Below, in pieces: positions 21,159-33,475 of a stretch of 64,000 nt of DNA (the first letter of the stretch is position 1; every line of letters starts with the position of its first letter). Source of the stretch: Clavulina sp. PMI_390 (taxonomy: Eukaryota; Basidiomycota; Agaricomycetes; Cantharellales; Hydnaceae); the NCBI GenBank assembly GCA_015039315.1, contig WIDE01000128.1:25175-89174 (forward strand). Reading direction: 5' to 3'. The translations under genes and the position numbers were made by a program. The notes beneath the pieces are model-generated. The model did no database searches, was not told the origin of the DNA, and saw only the letters and a list, made by a program, of their open reading frames with translations.

Positions 21159-21936
21159 GAAGATTTAGGGGCAACCATTATACATATGAGTGGTGTTTGT
21201 GGACTGAAACTTCAGGATGTGCTATGTCTGACATAGCAAAAACTCTTCTTCCTCTGTTTTGCATCAGTTTTCTCTTTTCTGGTGCTGGTCATCCTGCGGG
21301 CCCGTCTACTTGCTGTGCATGATTTTTGTATAGTATTTTAATTCAAGCTCTTTGACCTCCTACTTGATCGCGATCGCACGAGTTGAACCAAGCTGGCCTA
21401 ACGAGTTCGGACCGTAAAGCTGTTTCCTAACCGTTAGACCGTTGGCCATATACCTTGAGTGGGCAGGAGACCGGAGAAAATCCCCCCAAAACAACCGTTT
21501 TTGTGACCTCGATTGTCGGCTCTACCGTCTTCGACGCCCTCTACACTGCGCATTCGGAGCTGGCCGTCGCCATCGTTGTATCACTGGAGTATGTGGTAGC
21601 ATTCTCTTCACTTCGAACCATTGTTATGTGTACGCCCTCGCATTCAGGTAACAGGCTGATCCCCATGGCTAAACAATCAGGTGCTTCCTGGGTAATGGCG
21701 CTCATTGTGAACGGTACTCGACAACACCGAGAAGCACCTAATGTCCGGCAGAAAGGCAGTTCAAGGGAGTAGAGCCGAAGCTCAGAGATCACAAAATATT
21801 GTCTCAGGGTGAAAATCTTCTGTTCTGTACCCTCGCAATAATCTAGGTATTTGGGCGAACGGCGCTCGGAAGCAGCTGTATATATTCCCAGCCAAAGAGG
21901 CGTCGGGTATGAACAGCGGTGGATTGCGTATGATCA
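21159..21936. other. Intergenic, convergent 3' regions
   Basis: Between ASF1 and the PL4 lyase gene. A plus-strand frame at 21455-21772 and a tRNA-D-arm-like stretch near 21365-21450 (minus strand) were examined and not accepted. Confidence 0.45.
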
Positions 21937-24614
21937 CTAGTAGAGCGCAATGGCATCGAAAACGATGTTTGGCGACTATATTAGATTTGGATGGTTGGCT
22001 GGTTAGACACGCAACGAACCGCAAGGACAGAGGAGACTATACTCACCAAGTACGTATCACCACTTGAACCAGAAGCGGCAGAAATAACGATGACGTTGAC
22101 CGTGGATCCGGTATAGAGAATTCCCGAAGCTGAAGCAAAGCAAATCGATCAGGTTTGGCAATCAATACCAGAACATTGGGCCTCTAAGCAAGTGTCGACT
22201 TACGAATGGAATACGTGTACGCGATGTTGTTCCCGCGATAGGTGCCTCGAGTGACCCCTCGGCTGTCTGGCTGGTCAGGGATCGCGGGCGTCGCGCTTGT
22301 CCAAGCCGAGTTGACCGAGATGACAGGACGCGCACCGGCAAAGGCCAAGGTTGTTGCGATCTTGAGTGTACGAGCGCCACCCTGGCCCGACTGTAAAGCA
22401 AAGCGCATCGTCACGGACCCGATTGCCTGGAAGATCGCCATAGGGAAGTAGCCAATCGCTTGTGAGCCGACTGTGTAGGTAACAGGCCCCCATGAGTGCA
22501 TTCGGGAGTCACTAGGACTAGGAAAAACGAGAGCAGGGGGAGAGAGTTTGTGCAGGGTGTGTCAGTATCCTCAGTATACCTCAGCGCTTGGTATGCCACT
22601 TACTGCATGGTCTGAATCATACTGACGAGGAAAGAATTTTAGGATAACATATGGTGATCTGAACTGACTGCTGTACTCACTCGGCATTCAAGAACCCTGT
22701 CGGACGGCCGTCAAACTCGCCGACTTGCCAGATGTAGGTGGTAGACTGTATTTCCTCCAAGGTGAGCACCTCGTGTCACCCAAGTTAGTATGGTTAGGAG
22801 GCCACTTACATCGTCGGCGTTGGAATCAGCGATATTTGAGGTGACGGTGGTACCTGCAGACACTGTGACGGAGCCAGTGCCAACCTCGAGTTCACCCTTA
22901 TAAACTACATGCAACCACGTCAATAACATTCTGTCTTGCGAGCATAAAGTAGCAGAGGGGGCGATTAGAGACTGAGTACTCACGTGTCATCGTGTATGTA
23001 CCGGGGATCATGGGAGGGCTAGTGAAAGACCCACTCGACGCCTTGGTCCAGTATTGAGCAACGGAGTTGCTCCAGCCTATAGTCGTATCAGATGCATACG
23101 CGGAGGGGATGCCCGAGGCGGTTCCCTTGACATAGCCACGTCCACCCACGGCCACGAAGCCGCTCACGGTCCCAAGGCCAGACCAGAACGTTAAATCTTT
23201 TCAGACGAGGTATTATTATGAGTTCATAGAAGCTGAGCAGAGGCAGCCTACCAATGCTTGCCGAAGGAGCGGAACCAGTGGTGAACTAGAGCAAATAATT
23301 GATCAACAAAGGAGACCAGGAGATTGACAAACGCAGAACCTACCCAGAGGGCATAAGGGCCGTGGAAGCCTTGGCGATAGTCTTGAAGATATTGAATGGT
23401 GTAAGTACCAGGGTCTGTTCATAACGGTATAGTTATAACACATACCTTGTGTCTGTGTATGACCAGAGTTCTACAGAGTAGAACCAGTATCAGTATTACA
23501 ATAGCCAACTTCAAAACCTTAGCAACTTTCTCACCATGTCTAGAGTCTACCATCAGCGCATTGCTTGCAGAACAAAAAAAATTGGGGAACTCACAGAAGT
23601 ACAGCTCTTGCTGAGCGGATCCTTGGTTGTCGATATCGCTGTGATGAGTTTAGCGTAAGCAATTTATCGAGCGGAGAGCTAGCGACTGGCATACCGGAAG
23701 AAAGGACCTCCGGAGCTCGCCTCATAGCCCCCAGAGGCGACGATCATATAGGCACCTAAATGGTAGCGGGAAAGTGAGTGTGGAGCACTGTCAGTGCTTG
23801 AATACTGGCCACTAACCAATCCCAGAGCCCGTAACGCCATGCACAGCGTCGTTGATGAATTGGACAGACGAGTAAACTATAAACCGTCAAATTCGTTCAG
23901 TGTTGAGAATTGGTTTGTCACCAAAGCGACGTTAAGTGTGCTCTCACATTTAGAGCGAGTCTGTCCATTGACCAAATAGACATCAGAGCCTTCGATCGCA
24001 GTCCCACCATTAACGTCAGCGGCGGTGATTCCCGTTGTCATGGTCGAACGAGCTAGGCGAGCGATGAATCTCAGCTCGCCCACTGAAGGCTCAGCTGTCG
24101 TGCTATTCCATGCGGTTATTCATCATGGGATTTTCGACGCAGGGCGAGCTACTTACTAGGTCCCCATATGAATGGCTGGAGTTTTGTACTGAGCCACGTA
24201 GTACTGGGTTAGGGTGCTGGTTGTGCATGTGATCTTGATGTAGTTATTCGAATTTCCTGTTTGTACCCAGGAGCATGACGCGCTTCCCAGGCCAGAGCTC
24301 TAGAAGGAGGTCAAGCACTGATACTGACCACCGGCATTGGCTGACTCACAAGCTGACTGTACTTTGTCTGGTCTTGCGCCTCCACTCCATTGTATTTCAT
24401 GGAGGTGATGTCGCCATTGGTCGATTGAACTAAATCATGCTGTGACATCAGCAAGTATTACATGGTCGGACGGTGTGGCCAGCAGCTTACTCGTGAAAAC
24501 GAGTCCACCAGAAGTATCCACCGTCCAAAGTGTTCCAGAAACAGTAAGGCCGAAGCCGGACACCAGAGGTGCGGCACCAGCAAGAAGCAGGGAGGCAAAG
24601 GCTGCGACCAACAT
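21937..24614 (-). CDS. Secreted rhamnogalacturonan endolyase (PL4)
   Basis: About 18 short exons join in frame into roughly 500-540 residues. The signal peptide is [20 protein letters not shown]. Strong PL4 matches, in order: [221 protein letters not shown] and the end [12 protein letters not shown]. This covers the N-terminal catalytic RhgB domain, the middle FnIII-like domain and the C-terminal carbohydrate-binding-like domain. The enzyme cleaves rhamnogalacturonan I of plant pectin by beta-elimination. Two exons are tiny: 5 nt at 23535-23539 and 18 nt at 22604-22621. Confidence 0.93.
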
Positions 24615-25276
24615 AATGATGTTAGATCTTCTGCTGCATTGTGATTTTCTGATGGCCAGTACTTTTATACGCTCTGGCTGTGGCGAAGGCAGGAAGTAAC
24701 GGACCGTGGCATTATGCCGACATTGCTGCACTTCCAACAGATCAAGCTTATTTTTGCGAGGTGCGGGGCCAATACCTTTGGTGTAAGGGCTTGGCACCCC
24801 GCTTGGTGCTTGCTCGAATGATTCACATGAATGAAGGTGCTGCGCAGGCGGACCGCATGCTTCTTAAAAGGCTCCGTGGATATTGGTTTCTACCACGATA
24901 CTGCAAAACAACGTCGTCCCGCCTGATCAAGGTGCCACGTAGCAATGGAGGCTTTGGGGGAAATAGATATCATTGAGCACGGGGAAAAGCCGATAGGGAT
25001 CCAACATTGAACCGCCAAATGGTCGCCAAGCTGATCTGAGATCTAAGGCGGACCGCAAAGTCTCGTGCAAGAAGATTCGGGGCCCGAGCGATGATAAAAC
25101 ATTGGATTCATCACTCCCCCGATCTTAGTCTTTCAGACCGTTCCTCAGGCTACACGGGAATATCACAATCATGATAGCGAAATAGAGCCCAATGATAAAG
25201 GCTAATATAGATACCTGGGATAGACTTCACCCTGAGGTGGTAAATAATTCTGGGAAATGGAGTCGAACTTGATGGA
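24615..25276. other. Intergenic: PL4 promoter and 3' flank of GH29 copy 1
   Basis: 662 bp between the PL4 lyase start and the stop of the first GH29 gene, both on the minus strand. No coding or RNA feature was recognised. Confidence 0.45.
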
Positions 25277-28200
25277 TCAGTTGTATGTGAACTGGAAGGC
25301 CCAGGCATTTTCGACCTATCACATGTGAGATGTGAGTTTGCGGAACAAAAAAGGGGCAGGCAAGAAGTAAAGATGATCTCACTGAGTCTACCACGGCATT
25401 CGGGACTTGGATGGCGATGGACCCATTTGTTTGACGAGTCCAGGTAAGGTTAGTACCAGCATCACCCGCACCCAGAAGGGCAACGGTATCACTAGCCAGT
25501 AAAGGCACTGGGGTATCGACTACAACGAGCTCTTTGCTGGGACGGCCTAAAGCGATCACACAGAACGTGCTGTTTGTGCGCGTGAATCGATATGCGGCTT
25601 TGGCGTCTTGAGCCCCAAAGTAGAAATAATTCTGGATATCGATGTCTCTGTGAGAAATAGAAGTGCACAACCGTGGGTGGGCTTACCGTGTCAAAGATGC
25701 AAGGGCCTGAGTCATTGAGCCAGTCACCGACTCCTTTGAGGTTTTGCGCTACAATTGCGGGGACGACACCATCACCAGTTGGGCCGATGTTCAGGAGATA
25801 ATTGCCGTTCTTAGATACAATGTCGACCAGAGAAGTGATGATGTATTGGGGAGTACGGTAATCAGAGTCCTTCGTGATACGATTGTACCCGTAGGCTAAA
25901 CAAAAAACAATGAGGGAGAATATTGGGCGATGCGAAGGCTCTGAAGGATGAAAGCTTACATGCAGGGTCTACAGATTCACTCGACTCCCATTTCTGAGTC
26001 TGAATATTTGGGCGTCAGTACCTGCTCGTCGACGTTTGCAGCTAAATACCGGTAACTGACCTGAATCGAGGCGAACTGGGAGAATAGAAAAGTTAGACGA
26101 TAAATTCTGCGTGTTGTGATCATCTACGGCTAATAAAGAATGCCGTACTTTAGCATACTCTGGTGTATCAAATTGAGGAAGGGCGCCACAACCTAAAAAT
26201 AACAGTCAGAAGGAAGGGAAAATGATGCTCAGGCAGATACGGCAGGAGCGAGAATGCACGTACGATCGTTCATGGCTACCTGCATATTATTCTCGTCTAC
26301 GAAAGACCACCATTCTTCCACAAAGGTTCTCGTAAGATTGGGCCCTCCAATATCACACCACTGGCGCAAGAGAATGTCAAATCTACCATTACGACCAGCA
26401 ATTTGTTGGTATGTGATTGATATTGGTACGCACCATGAGTTGGGTTTTATACTTTTCGGCAAGTGCCTTCATCTTAGGGAACTGCACATCGTGAACCCAG
26501 TCCCCGACCGGGAGGCGACCGGTGTAAGGTTCATAGGTGGTGTTGTCATAAGCGTTGACCGCAAGTTCGCCGTACCACTTGCCGAACCCATAGCCACCCT
26601 TACCCATATCAGGATTGAACCATCTGTGGTGACCAGTCATTCGGATACAGGTTCAGGCCAAGTAGCGAGCTATGAACTTACTCAGGAAGAGAGAAATACC
26701 TAACATATGAAGAGAGGTTGAGTTTCGGCGAATCGAGAAAGATATAACTATGACGTACGTTCCCAGCACTAGATCTGGATGTCGGCTCCTAGCAGATTCG
26801 AACAGCTCCATCAGGAAGTCACGTTTAGGGCCAAGGTAGACGCTGCTTCGGTGTGTCGCATCTCCTGTGTCAAATATCGCGAAACCATCGTGATGCATCG
26901 TCACAGGAACGAAGTATTTGGCTCCGCTGGAGGCAACGATATCGGTGATAGCATCGGCCGAGAAATCCTTCGCAAACTCTGGGATAAAGTCATCATAGAC
27001 GAATTTCTGCAGAGGTCATGAGTACTATTCGTACGTGCCACAAACCCTGGACTCACTTCGCCGTAGTTTAGTTTATGGTGCTGTGGAGTGTCTTGTCAAC
27101 AAGCTTGCCCTATTCAGAAATATTGTTATTTTTCGGCTTACCAGCCACCAAAAGTTGGTATCATCCATAGGATTGTGCTGCCACCACCTATGGTCGATAA
27201 TTGAGCAAGCGTTATCAACGGGGTAAGCTCGCACGGGACGCACCAATACCACTCCGCGTAAGTGTTCGGGGCTATCGAAAGTTATGTCAGTAGTTGGACT
27301 GCGTAAGAAAGCAACACAGTAGACTTACGGCCCCAGCCAGGTACTGAGAATATGCCCCAGTGCATGAAAATACCGAACTTGGCATTGCCATACCACTCTG
27401 GGGTGTCGCGGAGCAGAGGATCGCTTTCAAGCTGGAGCATGACTTCTTGTGTTACAGGCTGGAAACCGCCACCACCACTCGCCGAGAGATATACTGGCGT
27501 ATGAGCGAAAGAAGTGTTCAGCGACGTGAAGAGATGTGAATTGTTGACGCCAGTGGATGAAGAAATCCAAATATCAAGAAGAAGTTGGTCTCCCGGCATG
27601 AGACGGCGGAATTCCCCTGGTTGGACTGTGTGCGCCACTGAGCTATTGAGTGTCACTGACCAAGGTGAGTTGATCCACTTCGCCGGGTCAGCAGACATCG
27701 GAGAGAAGCTCGCTAGCGTAACCTCAACTGCATACGCTTTTACGGCATCAAACATTCGCCAACGAGTCGTCAATCTGGCCTGGCGGAATCCAAGGTTAAT
27801 CCCGTCGGTTGTCTGGCTGTCAACGAGAGTCATAGCGAAAATGTGCAATCGATTCCGATCATCATAGCCATTAGGGAGCGTGATTGATGTCAGGGCAGAC
27901 GTCGTGCTGATTGAAGTTGACCAGGTAAGCATTTGGGTTTGGTTATAGTTTATGGTCCCATCTTGGTGCAAATGATGCGGCCTAAATGAGATCAATCGTG
28001 AGGGTCAGCATACTGATCTTATCCAACGATGGAGTAGCGTGTTAGGAGAGTGCTAACATCTTAACGGCTGCCCCAGAGTTGATCCAATGCAAGTTCCACC
28101 TGTGAGAGTGGGGTTCAGATATATCGCCTGGAATCCGAGCAATACAAAGGGATAATCGCCTCACCAGTTGTGAATGGACGCTAGAAATAGAAGGTGAGCA

Positions 28201-28724
28201 GAGGTCCAACTTGATACCAATGTGAGGTAGGACATTACCTTCGACCTGCTGTTGGGTTCCGTCCGCAAAATTAAACGTGAAGACCGCGTTATTCTCCCCT
28301 TAGGAACAGATGTCAGCCAAAATCAGAGAATGCCAGAAGTCATGAGCTTACCATCATCGTAGTCTCCCGCATAAAGGATGTTCATTTCACGAGCATACTG
28401 AACAGATTGAGGGATGTTGATAGTTTGACCATGGACGACAAGATTGTCGGCTTCTCCCGTCCACTTTTGGGGTAGGTGATAGGTAATCCCATCAACGTAC
28501 AGATCACCCCGAGGCATGAAATCGGCGTCCCATCGTTCCTCACGAGGATCGAAGTTGGCATTAGGCCCGACCGCGATGTTGTTGAACAACTTGGAGAGGT
28601 CAACATAATAGGACTGGACCGTAGTCTTGTTGAAAGCCAGAGCCTGGGAAGACGGGAGAGAGTTGAAGAATAGGCCTGAGGTCAGGAGCGAGAGGATCAT
28701 GGACCCCCTCATCGGAGTCCACAT
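25277..28724 (-). CDS. Secreted GH29 alpha-L-fucosidase-like protein, copy 1
   Basis: Multi-exon gene (15 or more exons) of roughly 800-850 residues. The first ATG (28724) gives [20 protein letters not shown], a signal peptide ending near SSQALA. Residues 30 to about 330 form a beta-rich region ([46 protein letters not shown]) not typical of the GH29 core. The GH29 barrel follows: [72 protein letters not shown] (likely nucleophile Asp in this strand), [13 protein letters not shown] and [18 protein letters not shown]. The last exon ends [12 protein letters not shown], a C-terminal beta domain. GH29 enzymes release alpha-L-fucose from glycans such as xyloglucan and pectin side chains. It is a tandem paralogue of the gene at 29476-33004; the specificity of this subtype is unproven. 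Confidence 0.85.
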
Positions 28725-29475
28725 ATCGTAGGTTTACTGCAAATAGGCAGATTCGTGGGTTGGAGTGGGCCTTGGGCTTTGGGGAGATTCGACGCCCCTC
28801 CATTGCGCTCCTTTATAGCACGGAGACATACGCAGCACAGGGACCATGCAGATCACCCTAGGCTCCGCCAAGCCAAAGTACTTGTATATCATGGGAATTG
28901 ATCACAATAATAGTACCAACACGAGTTACGTTGTATCGAGCATTTCTCATGCCAGATCGATGTTGAGCTTCAAGGTTATATTAGCGTATCCAACTTGAAT
29001 AAAGTGGTGTGAGATAGGATCGATATTAAGGACAACGATGCTGGGAAAGAGATTTTTGTGAACAAGGTTTCAGAGGCCAAGAGGTCCATTTAGCAATTCG
29101 AAGAATAGCATCCACTTGTGACGCCTCCTCGGGTCCGAAGATATGTCACATCGTTCCTTCCTAATTGGGGAAATTCTGTTAGGATCATCATTATGTTTCC
29201 TCATTGATTGGAACTTTATGGTGGTCGTGAAGTAATTACGAGCCCCACTTGCCCACGTGCTACGCGACTCGGAACGATGGTGTGGTGGGAAAGCACCTCA
29301 GCTGCAGGGTTGACCATAATGGTTCTTCCGATCTTCCAATGAATATCCTACTAAATTATTGCAAGTTACATGCTGCTCACTGGCTGCTATATATGTACAT
29401 TGGTTTGTGCCGCGTTATGCTACGACTGCCGTGATCGTGGGCATTTCTTGAAGGAGACCCTTTCGCGGCGAGCGC
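28725..29475. other. Intergenic between the two GH29 genes
   Basis: Promoter of GH29 copy 1 and 3' flank of copy 2. AT-rich in the middle (about 28880-29060). No gene was recognised. Confidence 0.45.
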
Positions 29476-32400
29476 TCACGCCGGGAGAATCTTGTACGTG
29501 ACCTGGAAAGCCCAGGCATGATCGATCTAGCGTGCAAGTTTAGCATTTTCTTTGTGGTAGTAGCGTGAAAATCAGGAAGGATACGAAGCAGTACCTTATC
29601 AAGGAGTGAATCAGGAACGTCAATGACAAGAGGACCATTTTGGTGCTGGCTCCACGTCAAGTTCGCACCCTCGCTGCCAGCGCCGAGGAGCGCGATCGTA
29701 TCGTGTGGAAGGACAGGGACTGGAGTGTCGATTACCAGAAGTCGATTCTTTGGACGCTCGATAGCAATTATGCAGAAGGTATCAGATGTGCGAGTAAAAC
29801 GGAGAGATCTGTACTCTGCACCGAAGAAGAAATAGTCCTGAGAGTGGGCAAAGTCGCAACAGGTTCAATATAGTGTCGAATTACATAGAGGAAACAAGAG
29901 GCACTGACAGTATCGAAGATGCAGTCACCTGAATGGGCAAGCCATTCGCCGACTGCTTTGAGCCTCTGCACCACCGGTCGTGGAACCACGCCATCGCCAT
30001 CGGGGCCAATGTTGAGCAGATAGTTGCCGTTTTTCGATACAATGTCGACGAGTGATGTGATAAGATACTGGGGACTACGGTAGTCCTCATCTTTGGTGTA
30101 CCTATTGTAGCCATAGGCTGTAGAACAAATGGACCAATGCGAAAGTTTCGCGAGGTTGAATGGAGAGGATATGTGTCAGTGTGTTAGTGTGTTAGTAGGT
30201 GAGGCCCCCCGCATGATGGCGAGGGCGAAGGAATAACTAACAATATGGATCAACGGACTCGCTCGACTCCCATTTTTGGGTCTACATCACTGCGGTTAGT
30301 AGGGTGCTGTACGAGTAGCAGGTCTCCTCGAGTACCTGGATTGAAGAGAACTAGAAAAGCACAGGGATGGAAAGAATCAGGCTAAATGTTCTCGCACACA
30401 GCATGCGCTACTGACCTTCGCATATTCTGGGGTGTCAAACTGCGGCAGAGCTCCGCAGCCTGTACACGACGTAACATCAGACAATCAGAGATGAGCAAGC
30501 GAGCGGCTGGCAGGGGACTTACGGTTATTCATGGCGAACTGGATCCCGTTCTTGTCAGCGAATGGCAGCCAGTCCTCAAGGAATGTTCGGGTCAAGTTCG
30601 GCCCGCCAATGTCGCACCACTGGAAGCAGCGTACCGCAATAAGCACGCAAGGCGATACAGCGCATAATGGCCATTGGATGACGTACCATCACGTTCGTTT
30701 TATACTTCTCTGCTAAGATCTTCATCTTGACAAGCTGCTGTTCGCGCAGCCAATCTCGGCCTGGCAAACGGCCAGTGTACGGCTCCACTTGCGAATTGTC
30801 GTAAGCATTGACCGCCAGGTTTCCTGGCCAATTACCGAAACCGTAGCCTCCCGCTCCCGAGTCAGGATTGAACCACCTTCGAGAACCAATGGTTCATGAT
30901 ACGTCCAGATAAAGACAAATCAATGGTGATCGTCAATCGACTTACTCTGGCATTGAGAAGTATCTGGATCATTTGAACATGAACGTAAGTGTAAGGGCAA
31001 CAGTCCAGTTCCGCTGATGACTTACGTTCCCATAACAAGGCTTGGATGGCGCGCTTTCGCCGACTCGAACATCTCCATCAGGAAGTCCCGCTTGGGGCCT
31101 AGATAAACGCTGCTACGGTGAGTAGCATTCCCAGTATCGAATATGGCGAAGCCGTCGTGATGCATCGTAGTGGGCACGAAATACCGTGCCCCACTGGATG
31201 CGACGATGTCCATGATCGTGTCGGCGTCAAATTTCCCTCCCAATTCGGGGATGAAGTCGTCATAGACAAAATCCTAGGCACCACAGTAATGGTCAGTTAT
31301 GTATCATAGATCGTTCATTAGATAAAGGACACACGGCGCCATAGGTTTCCCTGTGGTACTGTAAAACACAAACGATCAGTTGCAGACTCGCGACGACTTC
31401 GGACAGAATAACTCACATTCCAGAAGTAGTTTGAGCTGTCCATGGGTGTGTGTTGCCACCACCTGATTGAAGAACTTCAGTCTCAAATGGGCAAAGTTGT
31501 GGAACCGCGTAGACATACCAATACCACTCAGCATATGGGCCAGGGGCTAAGAAAGATCTGGTGAGTCATGGTGAAGAGCAGAAATACAGAGATGCCACTC
31601 ACGAGCCCACCCAGGGATGGCAAAGACACCCCAATGCATGAAGATACCGAACTTGGCATCACCAAACCATTCAGGTATATCACGAAGAAGAGGATCACTT
31701 TCTACATCAACTGTCACCTGTTGGCTGAGCATTTGATTCGTTCCGACTTCCTGTGCCCCAACCACGACGGACGAATCGAGCAACGATTCCCTGAGTATTT
31801 GATACGTGTCCATATCATCTATAGAGCGCTGCTTCGGGGCGACCCAAACATCAAGGATGAGCTGGTCACCTGGCATAGCGCGCCAGTACTCCCCAAGCTG
31901 AATAGTCTCGACACCGGGACTGCCGACCCACACTAGCCAGGGAGAGTTGATCCAGTATCTCGGATCAGGAGCGAGGGCCGAAGGGAGCAAGCTCGCCATC
32001 GTCACTTCGACAGCGAAGGCTTTCACGTTCTCTATGATGCGCCACCTCGTCGTGAATCGTACCTGACGGAAGCTTAGTGCAATTCCTCCTGCTGTATGGC
32101 TCGGCACAAGTGTCATTGCGAATATATGAAGTCGATTCCAGTCGTTCGTCCCGGGGAGGGTGATAGATTTGAGCCGAGAAGTCGTGCTGATCGATGTAGA
32201 CCATGAGAAGATCTGGGTCTGGTTGTAGTTCCGGCTTCCGTCCGCCCGAAGATGATAGGGCCTAATTACCAAGATTTAGGTTCATGAGACAATGCTTTGC
32301 CAGCGACGCACGTACATTTTGACGGCAGCTCCGGAATTAATCCAGTGAAGGTTCCACCTACGAATACGTTAGGTTGTTTGTCTGCTCAACTTGGCGAACT

Positions 32401-33004
32401 ACACCAACCAGTTGTGAATCGAAGCTGTGAGAGAGGAAACAGTCAACGATGAGTTCCAATGGAGGAGGAAGTCGGCAAGCGCCCATACCTTCCACCTGCT
32501 GCTCACTTCCATCCTCGAAATGGAACGTGAACGTCGCACCAGTCTCTCCTAAGGGGTTTGATATTTTAGGGGGGACTTAGGCATTGATATAATGAATTAC
32601 AGAGGCTTACCGTCGATAAAGTCACCTGCATAAAGGACGTGCATCTCCCGAGGGAATTCTACAAAGTGCGGGATCTTCACGGTCTGGCGATCACTGACAA
32701 CATTGTCCGGCTTGCCATCCCATTTCTGAGGGAGTTGGTACGTGATTCCGTTCACGTCTAGACTGCTAGTCGGCATCAACTTGGCGTCCCATCTCTCGCC
32801 TCTAGGATCGAAGTTGGCGTGCGGGCCTACCGCGATGTTGTCGAACAGGTAGGCGAGGTCGACAGGGTAAGACTTGACGGCACTTGCAAAGATTGTATCG
32901 TTGTAGTGTGATAGAGGAGACTGAGCATCGTTGAGAGAGGAGCTAAAGAGCAGCAGGGGCTGGAAATACGCAAGCAGAGCGCGAGCAAAGGCGGGGACCT
33001 TCAT
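29476..33004 (-). CDS. Secreted GH29 alpha-L-fucosidase-like protein, copy 2
   Basis: Same exon order and domain order as copy 1. The start at 33004 ([20 protein letters not shown]) gives a signal peptide; an upstream ATG at about 33064 is in another frame. The N-terminal beta-rich region ([34 protein letters not shown]) precedes the GH29 domain: [111 protein letters not shown]. The C-terminal exon ends [16 protein letters not shown]. Both copies keep the putative nucleophile Asp and the His-His of TMHHDG, so both should be active. The many differences spread along the length indicate an old duplication. With the PL4 lyase it forms an 11 kb block of plant cell wall enzymes on one strand. Confidence 0.85.
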
Positions 33005-33475
33005 CACTGCCGATGAGGTCACTTCCTCCGCTAAGAGATGCAAAGGCGTCCCAAGTGACAACCATTGGTTAGATAATAAGTGGGAAAAGCTAGTGCTATA
33101 AAGTTTGTAGCTACCTAACGTCTAAATTCAGATGCGACCTTGGGGAGGCTAGGGTCAAGTTGACAGATGTTGATGTGTTTGGCTCGTGAGTTCGCGCCAA
33201 CACTCGCTGTGCTTGGGAAGGTTTATTAGGTCTGACCGCGCTATACCAACTACCGGACAAGGCGCATAGATGATGAGAAACCTAGTAATTACAAGGGGGA
33301 GGCAAACTAAATTAATCAACCCGTACAACGCCTTAGCTCCCACAGTGAGGGTTTCTGTATCCAACAGAGGAAACAGAGTCTGATAGAATGTTTGACGAGC
33401 CAGCATCGACCATGAGGAGTCAATCCCACCTGCCGCATAGTAAAGCCGATGATGTCGTAATAAATCAGCTACGAG
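33005..33475. other. Intergenic: GH29 copy 2 promoter and cyclin 3' flank
   Basis: 471 bp with no recognised coding or RNA feature. A small minus-strand frame at 33155-33406 shows nothing family-like. Confidence 0.45.

Noticed and set aside
21365..21450. tRNA-like D-arm (GTCTAACGGTTAGGAA) and a GGTTCAA box on the minus strand
   Set aside because: The acceptor and T-stem arms do not pair and no plausible anticodon stem is present, so it is not a convincing tRNA.
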